Assembly (NCBI RefSeq): GCF_000381025.1
Contig: NZ_KB905821.1
Coordinates: forward strand, 62,001-126,000
Reading direction: 5' to 3'
Length of the DNA: 64,000 nt
DNA from: Streptomyces sulphureus DSM 40104
GTDB lineage: Bacteria > Actinomycetota > Actinomycetes > Streptomycetales > Streptomycetaceae
Shown here: piece by piece, positions 63,258 to 64,000 of the stretch
How positions within the stretch are numbered: the first letter of the stretch is position 1
Layout of the letters: each line of letters starts with the position of its first letter
Made by a program: the position numbers and the translations under genes
The notes under the pieces: generated by a model
Databases searched by the model: none
The model's input: the letters and a program-made list of their open reading frames with translations, nothing else
Told to the model about the DNA's origin: nothing

Positions 63258-64000
63258 ATGTCTCGAAACATCGCCCTCATCGGTGCCGCCGGATTCGTCG
63301 GCACCAACCTCGCGCTCGGCATGGAGCAGCGCGGTCACACCGTGACGCTCGTCGACGTCGGTGACCGGTTCGGCCGGCTCGCGGCCTCCGGGCTGCTCGA
63401 CAGGGCCCCGCACCACTTCGTCGACCTGGCGCGGCCGGGAGCCTCCCTCCCCGAGTGCGACGTCCTCGTCAACCTCGCCGCCCTGCCGCAGGTCGACTTC
63501 TCCCTCCACCACCCGGAGCTCGCGTTCACGAACAACGTCGCGGTGATGTCCGTGGTCCTGGAGGCCGCGCGACGCCGCGGGACACCGCTGCTCTTCACCT
63601 CTTCCATCGAGGTGTACGGCGGCAACGACGGTCCGCTGTTCACGGAGGAGAGCCCGCTTCTCCCGCTTTCCCCCTACGCGGCCTCGAAGATCGCCTGTGA
63701 GGGCTTCCTCGAGTCCTACCGGCACAACTTCGGCATCGCCGCCACCACGGTGCGACTCACCAACCTGTACGGGCCGTGGCAGGCACCGGACCGCATCGTG
63801 CCGCGCATCGCCGCCCAGGCGCTGCTGGGCGTGGAGTCCGAAGCGGTGACGGGTCGGCTGCGCGACTTCCTCGCCGTCGCGGACGCCGTCGACGCGATCT
63901 GCCGCCTCGTCGAGTCCGACGAGTGGAACAACACCTTCAACATCGCGGCCGGAAATCCGACCACCCTCGAAGAAGCGGCGGAGACGGTGGTGCGCACTGG
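63258..64000 (+). CDS. NAD-dependent epimerase/dehydratase (extended SDR), runs off the window
   Basis: 247 codons are visible from ATG at 63258, with no stop before the edge. The Rossmann motif is IGAAGFVGTNLA, the active-site Ser/Thr TSSIEVYGG, and the YxxxK pair SPYAASK. LTNLYGPW and DFLAVADAVDAICRLVE are typical of UDP-glucose 4-epimerase/dTDP-glucose 4,6-dehydratase relatives. It indicates that sugar-nucleotide or related tailoring genes continue to the right, and that the biosynthetic cluster is not closed in this window. Confidence 0.88.
   Translation, partial: MSRNIALIGAAGFVGTNLALGMEQRGHTVTLVDVGDRFGRLAASGLLDRAPHHFVDLARPGASLPECDVLVNLAALPQVDFSLHHPELAFTNNVAVMSVVLEAARRRGTPLLFTSSIEVYGGNDGPLFTEESPLLPLSPYAASKIACEGFLESYRHNFGIAATTVRLTNLYGPWQAPDRIVPRIAAQALLGVESEAVTGRLRDFLAVADAVDAICRLVESDEWNNTFNIAAGNPTTLEEAAETVVRT

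Overview
The window is chromosomal DNA of a Streptomyces or close relative. The sequence is very GC-rich with strong third-position GC bias. GTG and TTG starts are common and genes are packed with little spacing. Several genes are actinomycete signatures: snapalysin with its LysR regulator, a PknG-type kinase, an SsbB paralogue beside a dynamin pair, an ECF41 sigma factor and a SARP regulator with TTA codons.

Layout. 1-11.8 kb: the C-terminus of one M1 aminopeptidase, an ECF41 sigma factor with its FAD oxidoreductase, the snpR/snpA pair, a complete aminopeptidase N, a LysR/EamA pair, a broken FAD-oxidoreductase remnant and two hypothetical genes. 12-22.5 kb: a small repeat protein, a large secreted GH84 N-acetylglucosaminidase, an HNH endonuclease, an MscS channel, a csnR-csnH-csnK glucosamine-oligosaccharide locus without its ABC transporter, and a small membrane-protein gene preceded by two decayed copies of its own 5' end. 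22.5-33.5 kb: a minus-strand signalling cluster (GlnX-like sensor, GlnH-like lipoprotein, coiled-coil protein, PknG kinase, PP2C phosphatase, VWA protein, FHA protein). 33.8-46.5 kb: a methyltransferase, truncated globin, GNAT pseudogene, thioesterase, ettA, a sortase-anchored protein, ssbB and the dynamin pair dynB/dynA. 46.4-49.5 kb: tRNA-Arg with a possible recombinase remnant, a GlxA-type regulator and a dihydrolipoamide dehydrogenase.

From 49.8 kb to the right edge lies a secondary-metabolite cluster, which the window does not close. It starts with a SARP activator carrying two TTA codons. Then follow an alpha/beta hydrolase, an FAD oxidoreductase, an ACP, a ketosynthase, a catalytically dead KS partner (chain-length-factor type, also with a TTA codon), a sigma factor, a ketoreductase, two SnoaL-like proteins, an atypical KAS III, a holo-ACP-synthase/hotdog fusion, an adenylate-forming ligase and a sugar-nucleotide epimerase. 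ACP, KS, CLF and sigma overlap end to end. I read it as a reducing type II PKS system whose product I cannot name. The fused PPTase-hotdog gene, with a strong internal ribosome-binding site, is the most unusual item in the window.

Regulation that can be read directly: an ECF41-type promoter upstream of the oxidoreductase; a promoter plus GGAA-N3-TTCC operator upstream of csnR; two pairs of 11-bp-phased direct repeats (SARP-site geometry) before the PKS genes; strong GC hairpins between most convergent gene pairs.
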